DNA of 64,000 bases from Datisca glomerata (taxonomy: Eukaryota > Streptophyta > Magnoliopsida > Cucurbitales > Datiscaceae): the NCBI GenBank assembly GCA_003255025.1, contig QANY01013423.1, positions 1,477,779 through 1,541,778 of the forward strand, given 5' to 3'. Below are positions 11,289 through 24,168 of this stretch, piece after piece. Made by a program: the position numbers and the translations under genes. The notes beneath the pieces were generated by a model that had not been told where the DNA came from, made no database searches, and worked only from the letters and a program-made list of their open reading frames with translations. Numbering within the stretch: position 1 is the first letter of the stretch; every line of letters begins with the position of its first letter.

Positions 11289-13775
11289 ATGGGAGAGAAA
11301 CAGTGCTTCATTCATGTTAATGGTACGGTAAGCTCACCGTTAGACATACCATCAAGTTATACTTACCAAGAGTTATCTAGTATCATATACGATCAAATAA
11401 ATGTTGGTATTTCAATGAAGTTTTTATACAAGACTCATGTGCCCTCCTCACCTGCTGAAATTTTAAATGATCGTCACGTGAAGTTATTCATTGCTGAGAA
11501 TAGTTCTGAAGCACTTCGTACTCCTTTATATGTCACTCTCAAACATAAACCTAGGACAATTGTTGATAATCTTACATGTCCAAATCAAATTCGGGTTCCT
11601 GAAACAAGTCTCTCACAATAAGATCGTTATGGTCACATCCATGCTTTATGGGTGAAACAAGTTAGGGTCGTGAAACAGCTCCCTCGCAACAAGATTGTTA
11701 TGATCACATTCCAAATTTTATGGGTGAAACAATGGTTGACAGTGATGAGAACAATGACAATGACAATTTCCATACAAGGGGTATTATTATTGGAAATACG
11801 ATGATGTGATTGTCAACAAGATGTTAATGGTGATGAACTTGAACATCCTGACAATGATGGCAGGCTTGATATTGGTGTTGATGATGATCTTGATTTTAAG
11901 CTATATGAAGAAGCAATTCAGGATGATCTCTCTACCTTACCAGATTTGAATAGAAGACCAAAAGCTAATGCACATGTTTCATCAATGCCAAGTTACATTG
12001 TATCTTCGTCACGACCATCTTATAATGCTATGAGATTATCAAAACTAGAGGATTACAAGCATGTAAGTATCTCAGGTATGTTAGATATAAAAGAACTCTT
12101 CCAAGACAAAAAACACTCTAAAGAATTGTTGGACTATTGGCAATCCGTCAAAACTTTGAGCTTAAAGTCTTCAAATCCACGCTGACATTGTTGGTGATTG
12201 TTTGTGCTAAGAAAACATGTTCGTGGAGGCTATGAGCTATTAAGGTGCGATTTCAGAGTACTTTAAAATAACAAAGTCCATACATACTCATACGTGTTAT
12301 TTTGACATCTTACGACACGATCATCGTCAAGCAATAAGCTTATTGGTCGGTTATTGCATAAAGTCAAAATACATCGGTGTTGGAAGGATTTATAGGCCGA
12401 AAGATATCATCGAAGATGTTCGTAAGGATTATGACATTAATATAAGCTATGACAAAGCTTGGAGGGCTAGGGAATTTGCATTGGCTCTAGTTTGAGGTTC
12501 ACCTAAAAGTTCATATATGAGGCTCACATCCTAATGTCATATGTTAGAGATGAAGAAAACATGTATTGTTACTCATATAGAGACTGATGAACATAACCAG
12601 TTTAAATACTTCTTCATGTCGATTGGAGCCTCAAGTCGTGGATTTCTTAATTGTATACGTCCTGTAATTGTTGTCGATGGAACATCATTAAAAGAAAAGT
12701 ATAGGGGGAAAATGTTCATTACAACTTCTAAAGAAGGGCATAACCAAGTATATCCACTTGCCTTTGGGCTTGCTGACTCTGAGAATGACGCATCGTGGGA
12801 ATGGTTCTTTAATAAGTTGCACGGGGTTATTGGAGACTTGGAAGAATTGATATTTGTGTTGGACATAAATGAAAGTATAGAAAATGGTATACATATTGTC
12901 TTCCCACAATCATTTCATGGAGTTTGCATCTACCATATGGGAGTGAATATAAAATCAACGTTCAAAACTAGCAGCGTCAATCCTTTGTTTTTCAAAGCAG
13001 CCAAGACCTATCGTGTATCAGAATTTGAGGCATACATGATTATCATCAAACAATTTCATCCATGTATTGGAAACTATATTAAGGCGGTCGGATTTGATAT
13101 ATGGGCTCGTTGTCATTGTAGTGGTAGACGCTATAACATAATGACTACCAACATCGCCAATATAGAACATCTGCGTGATTTAATAGAACATCTGTGTGAT
13201 TTAATGTAACAGTGGTATTATCAATGTCGGACAACTGATTATAGGATGCACACACAGATGACCAAATGGTGTGAGAATGAGCTTAAAAAGAATCATGATG
13301 CTTCTCGTAGACTTTTAGTGGATGCCTAATTTATTCACGAGTTTCGTGTAAGTACTGGGGATAGAGTGCATGTTGTCAACTTGCATAAAAAACATGCACT
13401 TATCATGAATTTGATCTAGACCAATACCCTTGTGCACAGGCGTTAGCTTGTTGTCAACAACGCAACATATCTTCTTACAGCTTGTGCTCAAAGTATTATA
13501 AAGCTGAGGCACTAGTGGCAGCTTACGCAGAAACAATTCACCCCCTTAGAGATCCTACAAACTGGACTATCAGTTACAAGGTGTGAGAAAGAAATATCTT
13601 GCCCCTTATGATGATGACGCCTAGTGGGAGGCCCAGGGTAAATAGAATATCATCTAGAGATGATGATGTACAACCAAATAAATGTAGTCGATGTGGTTTA
13701 CACGGACACAATAGACAGACATACAAACATCATATCCCCATTCACAGGCGTGATGAATCACAACCATACATATAA
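11289..13775 (+). pseudogene. MuDR-type MULE transposase relic
   Basis: The pieces, in order, are as follows. An N-terminal open frame at 11289-11621 ends in a stop. An Asp-rich linker and a second frame (11946-12185) follow. Then comes a degraded DNA-binding region with KSKYIGVGRIYRPKDIIEDV and YDKAWRAREFALAL near 12360-12490. The DDE transposase core is in the open frame 12541-13209: HIETDEHNQFKYFFM, VVDGTSLKEKYRGKMF, DSENDASWEWFF, FVLDINESIENG and the CIYH motif. A SWIM-type finger with an extra A (frameshift) lies near 13390-13470. Last is a CCHC knuckle CSRCGLHGHNRQTYK, in which the final Cys is Tyr, before a stop at 13773-13775. Several stops and frameshifts show it is inactive. Confidence 0.88.
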
Positions 13776-13911
13776 GCTTGTATGTATACTGTTAAAAAAT
13801 TGTATTTATATTGTATGAATTTTATATAGATGTTGTATCTATTTTTATCCACCAAAGTAGTTATGTGTTTTGGTTAGTAAGCAAACTAATGAAAATTGCA
13901 TATATTCGATG

Positions 13912-14395
13912 ACTACTTGAAGGGTTTAAGTAGTTGTTTATGACTACTTGAAGTTTTCAAGTAGTCACATTGTCTCTGGACAAATCACTGCAGCAGATGA
14001 AAGTGACTACTTGAAAGGTTCAAGTAGTATTTTTTACTACTTGAAGGGTACAGGTAGTAGTTTTTTACTTCTTAAACCGTTAAAGTAGTCATATTATTTG
14101 TCATCCTTAGTTTATACATAGAGCATGTAACTAATTGAAAGTTCAAATAGTTTTTTTTACTACTTGAAGGGTTCAAGTAGTAAACAAATGCTACTTGAAT
14201 CTTTCAAGTATTAAAAAATACTACTTGAATCTTTCAAATAGTTACATGCTCTCTGTATAAACTGAGAGCAACAAACAATATAACTACGTGAAGAGTTCAA
14301 GTAGTAAAAAAGTATTACTTGAACCCTTCAAGTAATTACATGCTCTCTGTATAAACTGAGGGAAACAACTAATATGACTACTTGAAGGGTTCAAC
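13912..14395. repeat. Palindrome cluster 2 of the MULE
   Basis: About ten units of the same palindrome lie between the 3' ends of the two converging genes. They alternate between GGG- and CCC-centred forms, with a repeated spacer that includes TACATGCTCTCTGTATAAAC. Confidence 0.9.
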
Positions 14396-15523
14396 ATTTG
14401 TGTCTATTGTTAGTGAGCAATCTGGACAAATAAATTGGCAACATCCACACAGTAATCAATCGTGAACCCTTCATCAATTTATAATTTCTTGAATTACAAT
14501 AAACAAATATATCCAATAAAAACTTATTATCTAAAGAAGTGTTTATAAGAGTTCAGATATCCAAACAACAAACAAAAAACGAAGCATTTATAGTTCTGTA
14601 AGACCCTCAAGTGGAGATGTACGACCAAAAAAGTCCACAACTAACTTTTTAGGAAATTGTGGATCGATTTTTTCTTTATAGTTGTTAAGTCCTGACCATA
14701 AACCAAGGCCTCCAAAAATTTTAAGGCAAAAACACTACAATCAAACCTGCAAAACAAAAGCAAAATAAATCAAATATCCTTCTTCCATGAATTTAGGTCA
14801 TATGTACTAGAACAAAGCTCACTCGTTCCCTTGTTGAGCAACCTTGACATAAGTTAGAGTCTACTCGTCAAGTACTTTATGAACATCTTTTCTATTTTCA
14901 TAAAAGTTCATAAGTTTTAGTACAAGAGGGAGTAAATGGGTGAATGGTCGTATTAATGGACACAGGTGGGCTCGTTAAGTGGCGATGTTCAATGAATTAT
15001 AGATTTTGACAACTTGTTCATTGAGCTCCAACTCCACGATTCTCCATTGATATTTGTTCACGTTCATAACAAACAAAACATATACAATAGTATTTAAACA
15101 AACTTTGCATAAAATAACTTCTAAAGGATATAATTTGAAAAACGTGTAAGAGTACATACTCGAGCATAGGGATCTCAATCTCTTCCAAAATGTGGTCTCA
15201 ACCTGACTATATAAGCTCGCAAAAGGTCATTGTCTTCTAATGCAAATCCGGATGGATTAGCATCAAATAATTCACATCTACTAGACATGTTAGCCTACAA
15301 TTGAGGTCAGAAAATTGATCATAATAGCATACTAAGTTCGGAATGAATTTGTACTTTGTAAAAAACCTAAAAGCTTATTTGAAAAATAACGTCAGAAGTA
15401 TTGATTTGTCGACTTGGGTGGAAGTCGTGAAGATCCCTTCAAATTTTGCGCGAGTGCTCATCAATATGTTGCCAACAAAATAAGAAAAAATATGTTATAT
15501 GTTGCAAAACATAGACACATGAT

Positions 15524-15978
15524 ACTATTTGAAAGGGTTCAAGTGGTAAAAAAATACTACTTGAACTCTTCAAATAGTCTCATGCTCACTGAATAACTTA
15601 ATGCAAGACTACATATATCTACTTGAAGGGTTCAAGTAATAAAAAAAGACTACTTGAACCTTTCAAATAGTCTCATGCTCATTGGATAATTTAATGCAAG
15701 ACTACAAAATATCTATTTGAAGGGTTCGAGTAGTAAAAGAAGACTACTTGAACTTTTTAAGTAGTAAAAGAAGACTACTTGAAAGTCTCATGCTCACTCG
15801 ATAACTTAATACATGACTAAAAAATTACTACGTGAAGGGTTCAAGTAGTAAAAAAAGACTACTTGAACCTTTCAAGTAGTCTCATGCCCACTGGATTACT
15901 TAATGCATTAACAATAAATAACTACTTGAAGAGTTCAAGTAGTCAAAAGACACTACTTGAAACTTTCAAATAGTCATA
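15524..15978. repeat. Palindrome cluster 3 of the MULE (in a protease-gene intron)
   Basis: About ten units. They are mostly arranged as a GGG-centred palindrome, 7 bases, a CCC-centred palindrome, then a spacer containing TCTCATGCTCACTGGATAAC. The spacer itself repeats, so the higher-order unit is about 90-100 bp. Confidence 0.9.
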
Positions 15979-16231
15979 AAACACTACTACATAGCACAAT
16001 AAAATTTTAATTGGTTGAATTCTAAACTAATTATATACGAACCTCTGATTCCAACCATTCAACTGGATTCAAGAACTTGGAGAATAACTTCTTATGAACA
16101 GTTGGATGGTAGTACTACAAAACAAAACATATATGTACAATCATCTAGCCTTCTTTTAAACAAAACAAAACATATATGTACATAAGTTCAGGAAATTATA
16201 TATCATCAATGCGTTGGTCGTCACGGCAGAA

Positions 16232-18434
16232 GCATGTGGTGCCATTTTAAAAATTATTATTTTTAATAAAAATTGAATATTTTAATAAAACAAAATCGTG
16301 CAACGCTACGATAATAGAAAAAACTTTTTATTCAATTCTTTTCAATCAATTAGGATCCACTATATATTTATATATCAAATTAATAATATACAAGGTTAGG
16401 AATCATATACCTCTTGATATCTAAATCAAGCGTCATCGTGAAACCAATTGATTCTCCGTTCTCACGAAATCGTTTCAACGATTACCAGACTCTGAGATCC
16501 ACACAAAGAACTTCCAAGTCAATCCTCAATGCACTAGGATGTGTGTGGGCACGTAGAATATAACGAAGACACTTTTTTATCTCTAGATGTATTCAACACA
16601 TGAGATGTAGAAATTTTACTGAGAAAGACTTTTGTGAGACGATTCTTTAAAAGAACGCGACGATGATTCTTTTACAGATTTGATTAACTCTTAATTGTAG
16701 AAAAATCACTCATTGAGAATTGTGTTCTTCTTTCAACTCTTGATTGATGAACTAATAATTTTATTCAACTAATTGATTGAATTAATTCATTATCTTATGC
16801 CATCAGAATAATATATGTATATTTTTCTTGATAATGACGTATCAGATATTTTGGGATAATTAAAATAATATTTAATTACAAAATTACCAATAACAATGGG
16901 ACCCACTGCTATTGCGCACAACAACAGTGTCATGTAGCACTACAGTGTTACACGCCTACTAATGTAGTGTCACGTGGTACTACAGTAGTCCATGTCAATC
17001 TCTGATACTCAATTGGTGATTGACACGTGTCAATGGCTACGTGTTGAATATTTATTTTAATCAAATTAAATATCTAGATATTTATAATTTTAAAATTAAC
17101 ATATTTGATTATCCTTATTAACTAAATTATTTGTTGTTTGATAAATAATAGATTTAGTTTATCTAAAATATTATCTAATAATAATTTAATTATCTAATTT
17201 TATGAATTAGATATTTTATCTCACTTATTGTCAATTAAAGAAATCGATAATTATTTATATATACATTAATTCTGAAAGTCATATTTACATATATATAAAT
17301 AATTTAATTATTAATTAATTAATCACACATAATTATCTCAAAATTATGTACTTGCCTCAGAATAAAAATTCTTTTGCAAGTAAGTCATTTCTCATGTCCT
17401 GAAATATTCACACCCTAGACTGCGTAGTATAAAGGTGACTTGGCGACCATGAACCTATAATCCTAATCTCCAATAAATCAAATTATTAATTAAACTTTTT
17501 AATCAAATAATCTAATTTATTAATTTCATTATTACTCCACTATAAATATGGAATTACACTCTTAGAGATTATAGATTGTATTTATCGAGTATTCTAATGT
17601 AGTCCACTGATATAATCATTTCACATAGTTCTGTCCTCCAATCATTAATTCGTAACTTAGAACTGATCAAATTACCATTTTACCCTTCTAATTATCTCTT
17701 AATCCTTAAGTACCATTAATCCACTAGTAAATGACTAATTTATAATTTTATTATAAATTTGAGTTCAATAACCATTCAGTTTCATAATTAACACTTAAGG
17801 GAACCAATATATGATCTGTTAGAAAATCTTGGATTCTGAATCTTATAAGATCATGTTCTCAACTTATAGATTGTATTCTTATAGATTGTATTCTGAATCT
17901 CCAAAACAAAAGGCACTAACATGTTTTTCAAACTAACCTTAACGAGTGAATCAAAAGATCCAGTAGACATGCATAGGAGTTCATGACTACTCAGGATTTA
18001 GGTTAATCTACATATGATCATCAAATTGATGTGTATTAAATTTTTATGATAAATGACACGTTGATAAAGATATTAATTCATATCAGTCTGGTCATATATT
18101 TCTCATTATTTAAAGCACATTCACTAAGATGTCTATCCACATCAATGATTCAGATCTAGATCACATGCATTCATAATGCTTAGTGAACCGTACTAGCAAC
18201 CATTCATTAAAGATTTCATACTTTAATATGTGGCTGAAATTTTATTCATTATCTATGATCTTAATCCTCTCGTACTAATACAAGATCATAGTCTCATTAA
18301 TGAATATGAAATTTTCAGATATTTATATAAATTATTCAACAATAATTTAAAAAAATAATTATAAGAAAAATGTAATCCTTATTAAATTTTATATAAAAAT
18401 GTCAATACACATGTTTTGAAGGCATAACCCACAA
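16232..18434 (-). mobile_element. 2.2-kb insertion with CAGAA target duplication (solo-LTR-like)
   Basis: CAGAA occurs immediately outside both ends (16227-16231 and 18435-18439). Read on minus, the insert starts TTGTGGGTTATGCC and ends GGCACCACATGC. It interrupts the C48 protease coding stretch right after DQWYDSI. It is AT-rich, has no open frame with similarity, and has long non-coding text typical of a large LTR. A 5-bp duplication and a lack of internal genes fit a solo LTR or a non-autonomous LTR element. The termini are not perfect TG...CA, so the class is inferred. Confidence 0.6.
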
Positions 18435-19512
18435 CAGAATAGAGTCATACCACTGGTCAAGTTTTTTCTCATCTTCTTCTGTCAGCTCATCAAAGGGTTT
18501 GAATGGTAGTGAGGGGGCATCTTTCTCAAATTGTCTTATCCGACGTTGATCTCTTGCCAGATCTATCCATGGAGACTTGACATATTGGGAAGGAAACTGG
18601 TTTCTATTTCCTAAGAAGGTATCCCTACCACCTCTGTCCCAGCCTTCTCAGTAGGCATTTCAACATTTATTTCTATAGTGGGCTCATGGGTAGTAGACTT
18701 TTCCAATGAAGGCTCAACCCCCTCAATGGGTAGATCTGTCTCTTTCTCAACAGTGGGTTGTTCCTCTTCATTGGTTGTCTCTTCCAATAATTCAGTATCG
18801 TATCGTTAAACAATTTGACAAATGATATTGGATGTGTTATCATCAGTATCATCCAACTTCCCCAATGGAGATTTTTTCAATTAAGAACCATGAATTTCAG
18901 TTCCCCCCTTAGTACCATCCAATTTTTCCCATCACCACCATCCAACTTTTCTTCATGTCCAACGTCCATCTTGTCAAAATTGTTGTGACCATCCTTAATA
19001 GCTTGGTCAAAAGAATGTATATAAAAATCTTACCTAATTGGGGATCTCACTTCCTGATCAATAAGGACTTGTAGTTGACCTACTATGCTTCTTAATTCCT
19101 GCTTACTATCAGCAACTTCTTTTTTCAGCATTGTTGAGCCAGTCTTAAGTTCCTTAATATTAGAAGTCATGATGCCCAGCTTCTTTTTGGTCTCATGCAT
19201 GAAAGTATGAACATCATCCTCCCCACTATCAGCAACAACCCCAAAAGTAGTATACTCTAACAGTGTAACTTCTTCAGCCAAAGTTCCACTTTCAAGCAAA
19301 GGATTCGGCAAGTTAACATCTTCCTCAGCAACAGCCCCAACTTTATGAACTTCTGTAAAATTCTTCCAGAATGGTTGTCACTCTTCTTGTCCAGTTGGGT
19401 TTAGAATCAAAAGAACTTCAACTATAAATTAACATAAAAAACATGCAATTATCTATTGAAAGATGTAGATATAAAGTCAGTTTCATGATTTGCTTATATA
19501 AAAAAAGACCAT

Positions 19513-19972
19513 GAGCCCTTCAAGTAGTCATTTGTTCTGATTTTCAGAAATAAATGACTACTTGAAGGGTTCAAGTAATCAAATAATGTTACTTAAACCC
19601 ATCAAGTAGTGAATAAATCACCACTTGAAGGATTCAAGTAGTCAGATATAACTACTTGAGCCCTTCAAGTAGTTATTTGTTTTGACTTCCACAATCAAAA
19701 TCACTACTTGAAGGGTTCAAGTAGTCAGTTACAACTACCTGAACCCTTCAAGTAGTGAACAAATGACTACTTGAAGTGTTCAAGTAATCAGATATAACTA
19801 CTTAAACCCTTCAAGTAGTTACATATTTTGACTTTCAGAGTCAAAATCATTACTTGAAGGGTTTAAGTAGTCAGATACAACTATTTGAACCCTTCAAGTA
19901 GTTACATATTTTGACTTTCAAAATCAAAATCACTACTTGAAGTGTTCAAGTAGTCAGATACAACTACTAGAC
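19513..19972. repeat. Palindrome cluster 4 of the MULE
   Basis: About twelve palindromic units lie between two coding pieces of the protease gene. The recurring spacer contains TTTTGACTTTCAGAGTCAAA, itself a short inverted repeat. Confidence 0.9.
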
Positions 19973-21034
19973 TTGCCACTATAAAAATGATAAAATAATA
20001 AAATCAAGTATTCTTACTAATTTACAAGTGAAAATATATTTCTACAATTGTTCATGCGATACAATGGTGTTAGTCGTCCAGTTAAGTAATCTTGGAAAAT
20101 GATTAGCAACGTTTTTCGCATACATGTTTCCCATTGTGAGGATGACCTCATATGCCCAAACATGCATAAATTAATAATAATTATTCTCCACTAATTTTGG
20201 AAGCATAAAAAAAAGAAGAATAGGAGAATGAAGATACCTGAAAAACATATGGGAAACCCCTTAATGCGTATGTATACTTAGCAATTTTCCCATCCTTATT
20301 ATTTTTCTTTTTCTGACTTCCATTCGCTTCCTCATCACTAACTTCTTTGGGAAATGTGTTATTCAAAGCCTATATGGTCCTCCTAAAGCATACCTCCCCC
20401 ATGGGTAGCTATTGAAATCATCCAGATTATCAACTAACATCACCCACCTACGATCAATCTTATTCATTATCTCTTTCCCAAGCAAAACATGCTCCAGTAA
20501 ATAAAGTATCCCCAACATCATCATCCTCAACACCTTCACTACCAATAAAAACTTCCTCCAACCACTTGTTGTTGATGTTGTCATCATTGTTGAAGTACTG
20601 ATCCCTAGGTCATATATCCCAAGGTCATGAGGAGCGCCACAGTGAAGGCCAGTTATCAAAGTAAATTCTTTCTTGGAGAACGTTATTGCTTTTCTAGCTA
20701 TGAGAAAATGCATATCATATTTAGCAGTAAAATGATTTGGCGTAGCTACTTTGAGAAGCATGTGATGACATATGCTTCCAGAAAACTAGATACTCCGTAT
20801 GTCCAGCAAATGATCGAAACATGTCTTCATAAACACAATCTTCTGAGATTCAGTGTGCTTCTCATTCAATTCCGTAATAGCATTTAGGTTGGAGAGACAA
20901 TTCACTTTTCCATAGATAACTTCATAATCATTGAAGACTAGAGTCAGCTGGATTTTTGGAGCCGTATCTGTTGAATGATGCAAATAAAAAGTAAGTATCA
21001 TAATTTATTTATACACATAAAAGCACTTGATTTC

Positions 21035-21432
21035 TTACTGAAGGGTTATAATAGTAAATTAAAATTATTTGAACACTTTAAGTAGTAAACTAGTGACTAC
21101 TTGAAGTGTTCAAGTAGTCAGATACAATTACTTGAACCCTCCAAGTAGTGATTTGTTATAATTTCCAGAAACAAATCACTACTGAAAAGGTTCAAGTAAT
21201 CATATACAACTACTTGAACCCTTCAAGTAGTTACTTATTTTGAATTCAGAATCAAAATCGCTACTTGAAGGGTTCAAGTAGTCAGATACACTACTTGAAT
21301 CCTTTAAGTACACATTTATTTTCACTTCCAGGATTAAAAAGACTACTTGAAATTTTTAAGTAGTGAGATATTGTTTTCAAATTGGCTACTTGAAGGGTTC
21401 AAGTAATCCTAAACAACTACTTGAACCCTTCA
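21035..21432. repeat. Palindrome cluster 5 of the MULE
   Basis: About ten units lie upstream of the minus-strand protease gene. The clusters therefore occupy each non-coding segment of the element and avoid its coding parts. Confidence 0.9.
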
Positions 21433-22035
21433 AGTAGCTAATATATTCAAATGGTTATCATATTCATCTATCAAAAACATCAACCAATCCAGACATGCAG
21501 AAGATTATAATCATCAAGAGAGACAACCTAAACCCTATAAGATTTTCTTCTAACCCCAGAACTGAAAATTCCAGTAAGAAGAACAAAAGAAAAAGTTACA
21601 AACTCTAAGTCATTTTGCGTCGACAAAAAAAATAATGGGTAGCTAAGTTTGTTCGTAGGTGAGTGTCGTGCGTGGGTATCACGTCGGAGTGCTCTGGAAA
21701 CAAAAGAAGAAGAAGAAAAAGAAGAAGATGACTTGCAATGATTGTCTTGTTGAAGAAGAAGCTGAAGAGACGTAAGAAGAGAGAGCACAAATGAGAATGG
21801 AGACGAATAGGAAGAAGAGAGCAAATGAGCGTGAAGAGAAGAAAGTGAAACAAAAGAGACGCGAATAATGATTGTGAAACAAGTAACCGCCTTTTCCTAC
21901 TTGATGGATAATTGCCTTGGGCAGTGTGTGAACAGTGAGATTTGTTTGATTTAGTGGGTGAAGGGTATATATTTATGAGTTTTCAAAATTGGGTATAAAA
22001 ATCCTTAAAAGAAAATGAAAATGATATATTTATCC

Positions 22036-24130
22036 AAATAATCCTATATTGTTTATGTCTATGCTTGGTTTAAGCACCTATAGTGAGTAGAACTGTACAG
22101 TTTTGTACCTTATCGACCGAATCGAAAATTATTGATTCAGGCAGTTCTTTAAGTGTTTTTAATTCAAATTAAAAAAACCTCAAAGTTTCAATTTGTTTCA
22201 AATTTCATCGAATCTTGAATTGAACTGAACCAAAACTTAAGTTTTCTAGTATATATTTTTATTATTGTGAAATTTCATACCATGATGAACCGAAACTTCA
22301 TTTTTCTATTGTATTTAGGTTTTCATGATGTGTTTTTAGTTTTTCATGTTGTAATTTTATTTTAAAACTATTGATTATGTTGAAATTTTTAAGTTTTATG
22401 TTGAAAATTTTGGAGTTTTTCTCACCTCTGGGGGCGAACCAATAAACCAAACATAAACTTTCGGCTTGGCATATTATATAACCAAAAATTTCAGTTTGAT
22501 TTAATTTTTCTCAAAAAACTGAACCAACTGGATTGTGAACATTTTACTGGTGGGATTGTTTAATTTTATTATTTTGTCAAAATTACAAATTATTGGAGAA
22601 TTACAAAATACTACAATTGTTTAAACTACATGTCGTCATTGTACGAGAGCCATTGATTTGCTTTAGCATTTAGCCCCAACATGTACGATATTTGCCTACA
22701 AATAATGGGCCTAACTCCTAAGCACTCACATGTTTATGGGCCTAGCCATCCCGTTTGGGTTCTCAATTCTCACATGTACTAAAATTATTGGGATTTTATG
22801 GTAACTATGCAATGTAGTGCTACATAATTAAATTTGTGTCAAGGTTTCTAAAATATTAGATTTTTGTCAATGTGTTCAAAATTTCAGATTTTATAATCAT
22901 AATATACCATAATATACCCTTTCTTAATGCGTATAACTAATGTTAATACAAATTGACAGAGATTAACTCACGTGTTATTCTTTGTGTTAGTATTAAGAAT
23001 TCATCTCTTTGTCAATTTGTAACATGAACTATACTTTGTTGATATGTGTAAATTTTATCTCTTTCTTGGTATATATTAACATGAATTCAATAAAGTCTTT
23101 AATCTTTATGTCATTATGCATTAACATGAAATATATTTAAAACATAGTATAATCTTGATGTGGTTAAATTATACTAATACATATATATTGTGAAGCAAAC
23201 AAAAATGAATCAGGGAAAGAGTTGACTTTAGCCATTCAATAGCGTAGAAGGCGACTGATACAAGCTTAGAAATATTTGTATTTTATAAAACAACTTGTTT
23301 CAGTTCATTACAATCACAACTTTATAGATTAATTACAAATCTAATTTTATTATGTGTGAGTCAACATCGACATGCATTAATATGAAGTCACATCCTTACA
23401 CATTTTATAATATGCATTTGTTGTGCGTTAAGTAAACGAGAAACAAAGGAAGAGCCAGAAACTATCGACAACATAAGCAAATAAAACACTCTACGTGGAT
23501 GTAATAGAGACAATAACGTTAAAGAAAGGACAAATGACTTGTCAATCAAGACATATTTTATGTAAATAAAAATCTACTCTTATAATGATAAAGACAAAAA
23601 ACTATATGTATATATTATGTTTTTTAGTATAAGAGCAAATACACATATACACCATGACAATTTTACATACTTGATTATACCAAAACTATATTGATATAAT
23701 CTTTAAGTATGAGAAATTTTCATAGATACAAAATGCTTAGTTGGTATATAGATAATGTTCATAAAATAATAGAATCAGAAGAAAGTTTCATTTATTTCAC
23801 AGCAAGCTAAACATTCATTTCAGTTCCTGCTACGCATTTTGCAAATATATATTTACAAATAATTATAAACAGTGTACACATATTTACATCAATATATTTA
23901 CAAATAATTATAAATAGTGCATAAATATTTTTACATCAATATAAATCAAAATTATTATATATAGTAAATATGTAATAAGATCAATATAAATCAATAACCA
24001 TCCCGTAATGAGGAAAAATATGCGAACTAGAAAAAACACCAATCTACCCGCTTATGAAAAATATAGGAATAAGAAAAAATAGATCTCAACAAACACATAA
24101 ATAAATACTTTTTAAAAACAAACACTTAAG

Positions 24131-24168
<38 letters not shown>

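Larger units (their letters stand above)
14610..21001 (-). pseudogene. DUF1985 / Ulp1-type (C48) cysteine protease gene of the MULE, broken
   Basis: Minus-strand relic. N-terminal part in 21001-20786; a TAG at 20788-20786 separates it in frame from the DUF1985 body (FLIARKAITFSKKEFTLITG, 20785-20363). A frameshift then leads to KIAKYTYALRGFPYVFQ (20366-20240) and the exon VWAYEVILTMGNMYAKNVAN (about 20145-20046). A charged coiled-coil-like region follows (19430-19030), then SPWIDLARDQRRIRQFEKDA (about 18590-18430), where a 2.2-kb insert interrupts it. Downstream are YYHPTVHKKLFSKFLNPVEW (about 16120-16047), FVMNVNKYQWRIVELELNEQ with VVKIYNSL (about 15090-14980), and DCSVFALKFLEAL (about 14745-14640). 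C48 proteases use a His-Asp-Cys triad. Here the HW histidine is Gln, the YDS aspartate is Asn, and the Cys remains. Exon limits are approximate. Confidence 0.82.
10440..22035. mobile_element. Decayed Mutator-like element (MULE) carrying a DUF1985/Ulp1 protease gene
   Basis: A MuDR-type transposase on plus (11289-13775) faces a DUF1985 plus Ulp1 (C48) gene on minus (21001 to about 14610). This is the known arrangement of plant MULEs that carry a C48 protease (Kaonashi-type). Both ends, read inward, are CT-rich leaders (plus 10480-10690; minus 21870-21670). Read on minus, the right end starts GGATAAATATATCATTTTC near 22035, which looks like a MULE terminus. A matching left terminus was not found; it may be lost at the junction with the LTR element. 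Both genes are full of stops and frameshifts, so the element is no longer autonomous. Confidence 0.75.

Noticed and set aside
13912..14395. CRISPR-like regularly spaced palindromes
   Set aside because: Spacers are repeated and vary in length, units alternate in orientation, and the context is a plant MULE. It is a transposon repeat, not a CRISPR array.
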